From a virus: a stretch of DNA of 64,000 nucleotides. The position numbers and the translations under genes are program-made. Shown here one piece after another: positions 60,654 through 64,000 of the stretch. The notes under the pieces are model-generated. The model searched no databases. It was not told where the DNA came from and saw only the letters and a program-made list of their open reading frames with translations. Every line of letters begins with the position of its first letter. Positions within the stretch are counted from its first letter, which is position 1. Location of the stretch: positions 124,001-188,000 of the IMG/VR virus record IMGVR_UViG_3300032214_000715. One strand, 5' to 3'.

Positions 60654-63600
60654 TTAGAATCCAAATACAACGACCAAATGCGCTCGTTGTCCTAAACCTG
60701 CGGATGCTCCAGCATCACTCATTCTAGTTTGTAGAGTTATTGTGCTATTAAATACACTAGAGGCAATATTAGAGACGAACGCCGGATTTGCTAAGTCAGT
60801 TCCTCCGTCCAAGCTGGCTTGACCTAAACTAGTAATATCTCTTACGGCAAATCTCTGTGCGCTACCGTTAGCGGCACAAATTTGTCCGTACACAGTTATT
60901 GACTTTGGAGGATTAGTTTTTCCTGTAAATGCGTAATTTACGATTGCGTTTGCTCCATCCGAAATAGTAGCTGATACTCCAGATGTTTGAGATACCTTTG
61001 AATCGGAGCCAGATAAATTTCCACCGCTTCCAGTGGTGTATTTAAATACTACTATTTCTGGAGAACTAGTTCCGCCACCTCCGCCACCTGAACTAGCAAT
61101 AGTAATAGTATTAGCGTCAGTTCTAGTAATCGTAACATTAGATCCAGCAGCTAAAGTAACATTATCGGTAGAAGAATCGCTACCTGTAAGTCTTAAATTA
61201 GCACCGCCTGTTACTGTTTCTGCACTAATACTATAGGTTGTTCCTGCGCCACCGCCACCTGAATATTGTGGAATGTTCAATGTGCCATTTGTAAACGTAG
61301 CAGCCCCGCTAGTTCCAGTTGTTGTTAGAGTAATTGGTGCTTGATAATCTGTTCCAGCGGAAGCAGCTACAAACCCACTTCCGTTTCCTTTTAATAGACC
61401 GTTTAGTGTAGTAGTTACCGCTAGTGTTCCAGATGCTGTTACTGGACTTCCGGTTACCGTAAATCCAGTTGGCATTGTCAGTCCTACACTTGTTACTGTT
61501 CCAGAACCACCTCCACTTCCACCAGAAGCAGCAATAGTAATTTCGTTAGCTGCGGATCCCGTACCTTTAGTTAAAGTAACATTAGTTCCAGCTACTAGCG
61601 TAACAGATGTAGTTCCAGTTCCACTTCCTCCGGCAGTTAATGTAATATTTTTCTTTGTAGCTTGTCCAGATACATCTGCTGCGCTTATGCTGTATGTAGT
61701 ATCTGTGTTTGCTACTACATCAGTAAGCTTTGCTATGGCATTCCAAGCTCCGCCCTGAGCAAAGTAGGGTCTTGTATCAGCATTACTAACTGCTAGAGCG
61801 CCTTGATAAGTAGTGGCATTAGGAAAAGCAGCTTGATTTGTAAAATAGAAAGGAATAACACTGCCCACCGCCGGAGCTGTAATTAGTCCAGTGTCGGAAA
61901 TTGTTACTAAGCTGTTTTGAATTAGCTTGCCTGTGTTGGAGTCAAATCTAGCAATAGCGTTGTCAGTAGCGGACGCTGGTCCAACTACATCTCCGCTTCC
62001 TCCTCCGCTAGAAACAGTTGCCCATTCTAGACCGCTAGCTGCGGAATTCACACGCAATACTTGAAGAGCAGTTCCTATACTTGTTAAACCTGTGCCGCCG
62101 GCGGTTGTTGGAACAGTAGACTGTGTAAATCCAAGTGTTACAGCACCATTAGTTGTGGAAGCAGTAACTCCACCGCCACCAGTTACACTTAGTACTCCAG
62201 TATTAGCAATAGCATTGTTAGTTATTGATATACCAGTGCCGGCGGTCAATGAATTGGGTCCACCAAACTGCGTGAATACAATGTTTGTAGTCCCGAGAGT
62301 TATTGTGCCCGAGGTAGTCATTACCCACTGAGTGGTGGCAAGTGTTCCTTCACCAACGAAAAATGCGTCTCCGGAATTAATATTTGATGAACTATTAAAA
62401 TCACTTACTCTAGTCAACACAAACGGATTTAACGTAGTAAGCTCATACATACCATTTTGCGTTTGTGTTGTCTGATTTTTAACTAATATACGATCACCTA
62501 GCGATAAAGTTACTCCATTTATTGACCCTAATGATCCAGATCCAGTTAACGTAGCTCCAGTTCCTGCTGTACCATTGTTGTATGTAGCAGTGATATTAGA
62601 TGCAGTAGCGGTACGAGCTGACTCTTTTACTACTAATCCAGACGCTAAATTGTCCACGTATTGTTTAGTTGCGGCGTGAAGAGCAGTTGTGGGATTGCCA
62701 CTAAGAGACAGCGCTCCAGTCATAGTACCGCCAGCAAGAGGAACAAATCCGACAGCACTGATAACGTCATTGTCAATAGTAATAGTTGTGCCGTCTACTT
62801 TTACTCCACCGCGGACCGTAGTAGACGCTGCTGGTAAAGTGTAACTACTACCCCCAGTAGAATCGGTGCCGTTTACCCAATTAGTACCATTATACTTTAG
62901 CACTTCTCCAGTGGTTGGAGTGGTAATAACTACGTCCGTTAGATCATCTAAATTAGTGGCGCCACCACCGCCACCACCACTCACAGCGCTTATTATTCCG
63001 TCTTCTATGGTAATTGTTGTTCCGTCTATCTTTACTAAACCCAAGACATTTACTGAAGCAGTGGGTATAGCTGCGTATTCTAGTGCGGTTCCAAGAGAGT
63101 TTACTTTTAGATAGCTGTTTGCTTCACCCTTAGAACTTAAACCAGTTCCGCCGTTATCGATGTCTAATGTTCCCGCTAGAGTAAATGTACCAGAGCTGGT
63201 TATAGGATTTTCAGAGGAAGAACTAACGGTTAGTCCAGTATTGCCAGTAGAAAAACCAATACTAGTTACAGTTCCAGTACCAGATGTGTTACCCCAGCTT
63301 AACTTGCCAGACCCGTCTGTAATCAACACTTGTCCAGTAGATCCGCCGCCTATGCTAAGTTTGTTTACATCGGTAAATGTGGCGCCCTGAGCTACTTCTA
63401 TGGAATCAACTGATAGTATCTTGGTATTGGGATTGAAGGAAAATGAGCTTACTCCGTCCAAATCACCGCCGTTGTTAAACTGAACTTGATAGTTAGAACC
63501 ACCGGGCTCATCGACATACACAAATTGCTGTACAGTGCTTTGATCTATTCCGGTAACGTATATATCTTTGTCCGTGTTTATAACACTAACGGCATCTGCG

Positions 63601-63830
63601 CCGGCAAACAATAGCGTATTGTTGGTGGCGTTGTTAAATGTTATTCTGCCATCAGTTAAAGAAGGTTGACGAGAAACTGATGTAATAGAACTTGAAGTAG
63701 TATTTCCAATAGCATCTACTTGTGTTATATTTGTTGCTATCGGTGGACCACTTAGGGCTGTTGATACAGTCTGCGCTACTACAGGATCGTCTCCTGAAAT
63801 TATCGTTGCTGAGGGTGTTTTGATTGCCAT
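60654..63830 (-). CDS. Large tail-fibre protein, 1,058 aa
   Basis: N-terminal about 130 residues (MAIKTPSATIISGDDPVVA ...) are unique and may attach the fibre. Then the GSNYQVQFNNGGDLDG and SGNTGLTVSSSSENPI blocks, GGTG and LGLVKIDGTTI units, the conserved HAATKQYVDNLASGL ... FFVGEGTLATTQWVM module (about 390-550), and several SAAxVSGQATKKNITLTAGG units. The C-terminal about 110 residues (SSPEIVVFKYTTGSGG ... GQRAHLVVVFGF) form a separate tip domain. First gene of the whole fibre block and of a two-gene unit with the 680-residue protein; ribosome site GGAAA. Confidence 0.88.
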   Translation of the reverse strand: MAIKTPSATIISGDDPVVAQTVSTALSGPPIATNITQVDAIGNTTSSSITSVSRQPSLTDGRITFNNATNNTLLFAGADAVSVINTDKDIYVTGIDQSTVQQFVYVDEPGGSNYQVQFNNGGDLDGVSSFSFNPNTKILSVDSIEVAQGATFTDVNKLSIGGGSTGQVLITDGSGKLSWGNTSGTGTVTSIGFSTGNTGLTVSSSSENPITSSGTFTLAGTLDIDNGGTGLSSKGEANSYLKVNSLGTALEYAAIPTASVNVLGLVKIDGTTITIEDGIISAVSGGGGGGATNLDDLTDVVITTPTTGEVLKYNGTNWVNGTDSTGGSSYTLPAASTTVRGGVKVDGTTITIDNDVISAVGFVPLAGGTMTGALSLSGNPTTALHAATKQYVDNLASGLVVKESARTATASNITATYNNGTAGTGATLTGSGSLGSINGVTLSLGDRILVKNQTTQTQNGMYELTTLNPFVLTRVSDFNSSSNINSGDAFFVGEGTLATTQWVMTTSGTITLGTTNIVFTQFGGPNSLTAGTGISITNNAIANTGVLSVTGGGGVTASTTNGAVTLGFTQSTVPTTAGGTGLTSIGTALQVLRVNSAASGLEWATVSSGGGSGDVVGPASATDNAIARFDSNTGKLIQNSLVTISDTGLITAPAVGSVIPFYFTNQAAFPNATTYQGALAVSNADTRPYFAQGGAWNAIAKLTDVVANTDTTYSISAADVSGQATKKNITLTAGGSGTGTTSVTLVAGTNVTLTKGTGSAANEITIAASGGSGGGSGTVTSVGLTMPTGFTVTGSPVTASGTLAVTTTLNGLLKGNGSGFVAASAGTDYQAPITLTTTGTSGAATFTNGTLNIPQYSGGGGAGTTYSISAETVTGGANLRLTGSDSSTDNVTLAAGSNVTITRTDANTITIASSGGGGGGTSSPEIVVFKYTTGSGGNLSGSDSKVSQTSGVSATISDGANAIVNYAFTGKTNPPKSITVYGQICAANGSAQRFAVRDITSLGQASLDGGTDLANPAFVSNIASSVFNSTITLQTRMSDAGASAGLGQRAHLVVVFGF

Positions 63831-63876
63831 TATAATTTCCTTTTAACCGCCTTTGTGCGAATTAATCTTTATAATG

Positions 63877-63884
63877 TATTTAGC
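63877..63884 (-). promoter_or_regulatory. T4-type late promoter box GCTAAATA
   Basis: GCTAAATACATTATAAAG on the minus strand, 47 bases before the 1,058-residue fibre gene; first late promoter of the fibre block. Confidence 0.5.
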
Positions 63885-63925
63885 ACACCGTGTGTTTTTA
63901 ATTCTATGAATATTGTAAAAGAAAT

Positions 63926-63952
63926 AAAAAAGACCGCACGTGCGGTCTTTTT
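63926..63952. terminator. Bidirectional rho-independent terminator
   Basis: AAAAAAGACCGCA-CG-TGCGGTCTTTTT hairpin with A- and T-tracts, separating the fibre block from whatever lies to the right. Confidence 0.85.
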
Positions 63953-63972
63953 AGAGCGAGTCTATAGCTCAA

Positions 63973-64000
63973 TCAAGCACTGGCGGTCTCAATCAATTGA
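63973..64000 (-). CDS. Possible C-terminal end of a gene entering from the right
   Basis: One minus-strand frame is open from the right edge to a TGA at 63975-63973, reading QLIETASA, 20 bases before the terminator. A gene end is expected there because a terminator follows, but eight residues cannot prove it. Confidence 0.35.

Noticed and set aside
14753-63830. Frameshifted or broken fibre genes
   Set aside because: All 17 frames are intact, with neighbours joined by short gaps or ATGA overlaps; repeated motifs are not evidence of decay.
63955-64000. A tRNA-like stretch (TATAGCTCAATC ... GGTCTCAA)
   Set aside because: The D-arm does not pair, no acceptor or T-arm can be drawn, and the window ends there.

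Overview
The window is one continuous block of a large, AT-rich, T4-type (Straboviridae/Kyanoviridae-like) tailed-phage genome. Evidence: a T4 gp15-type tail sheath stabiliser gene, a cyanophage-style gp14-like structural gene, T4-style nucleotide metabolism (thymidylate synthase, dihydrofolate reductase, MazG-like pyrophosphatase), an i-/o-spanin pair (so a Gram-negative host), a free-standing GIY-YIG homing endonuclease, and about 18 copies of a T4-late-type promoter box ([G/C/T]ATAAATA). The host cannot be named from the sequence. The fibre modules and small conserved proteins most resemble those of T4-like phages of aquatic bacteria (cyanophage, pelagiphage and relatives).

Layout. (1) 1-1702, minus: a partial gene, a MazG-like pyrophosphatase and a conserved hypothetical, under sigma70-type promoters. 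(2) 1770-5520, plus: a late unit with a gp14-like structural protein, the gp15 homologue and a Nudix hydrolase, ending at a bidirectional terminator. (3) 5540-6445, minus: a small structural protein with a folded leader and a zincin-like metallopeptidase. (4) 6446-10650, minus: an eight-gene late operon with overlapping ORFs: two conserved phage proteins, DHFR, thymidylate synthase, the GIY-YIG endonuclease, a hypothetical, and the Rz/Rz1-like spanins. (5) 10671-14752, minus: small unknowns plus a MoxR-type AAA+ ATPase and its metallopeptidase/VWA partner. Most are individually driven by near-perfect sigma70 promoters that share a TTGACAATAAAT motif; stop codons of neighbouring genes are nested in the -35 boxes. 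(6) 14753-63830, minus: about 49 kb of 17 consecutive tail-fibre/adhesin genes in 11 late transcription units.

The fibre block is the outstanding feature. Its proteins reach 2,239 residues and are assembled from a small set of repeated parts. These are N-terminal Mtd-N-like anchor domains, GGTG and LGGVK beta-repeat shafts, 19 LamG/concanavalin-like lectin domains in four proteins, three PKD domains, a pectin-lyase-like beta-helix, glycine-rich (polyglycine-type) regions and recurrent C-terminal tips. Many units are flanked by a hairpin or terminator and then a late promoter, so they look like exchangeable expression cassettes. Near-identical modules recur in genes many kilobases apart, which points to duplication and gene conversion.

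How the genes work together: the pyrophosphatase, DHFR and thymidylate synthase adjust nucleotide pools; the MoxR/VWA pair probably remodels a protein complex early or mid infection; the late units supply neck/tail completion, an unusually large set of receptor-binding fibres, and lysis of the outer membrane. All functions are inferred from sequence patterns and memory of families; no database search was run.
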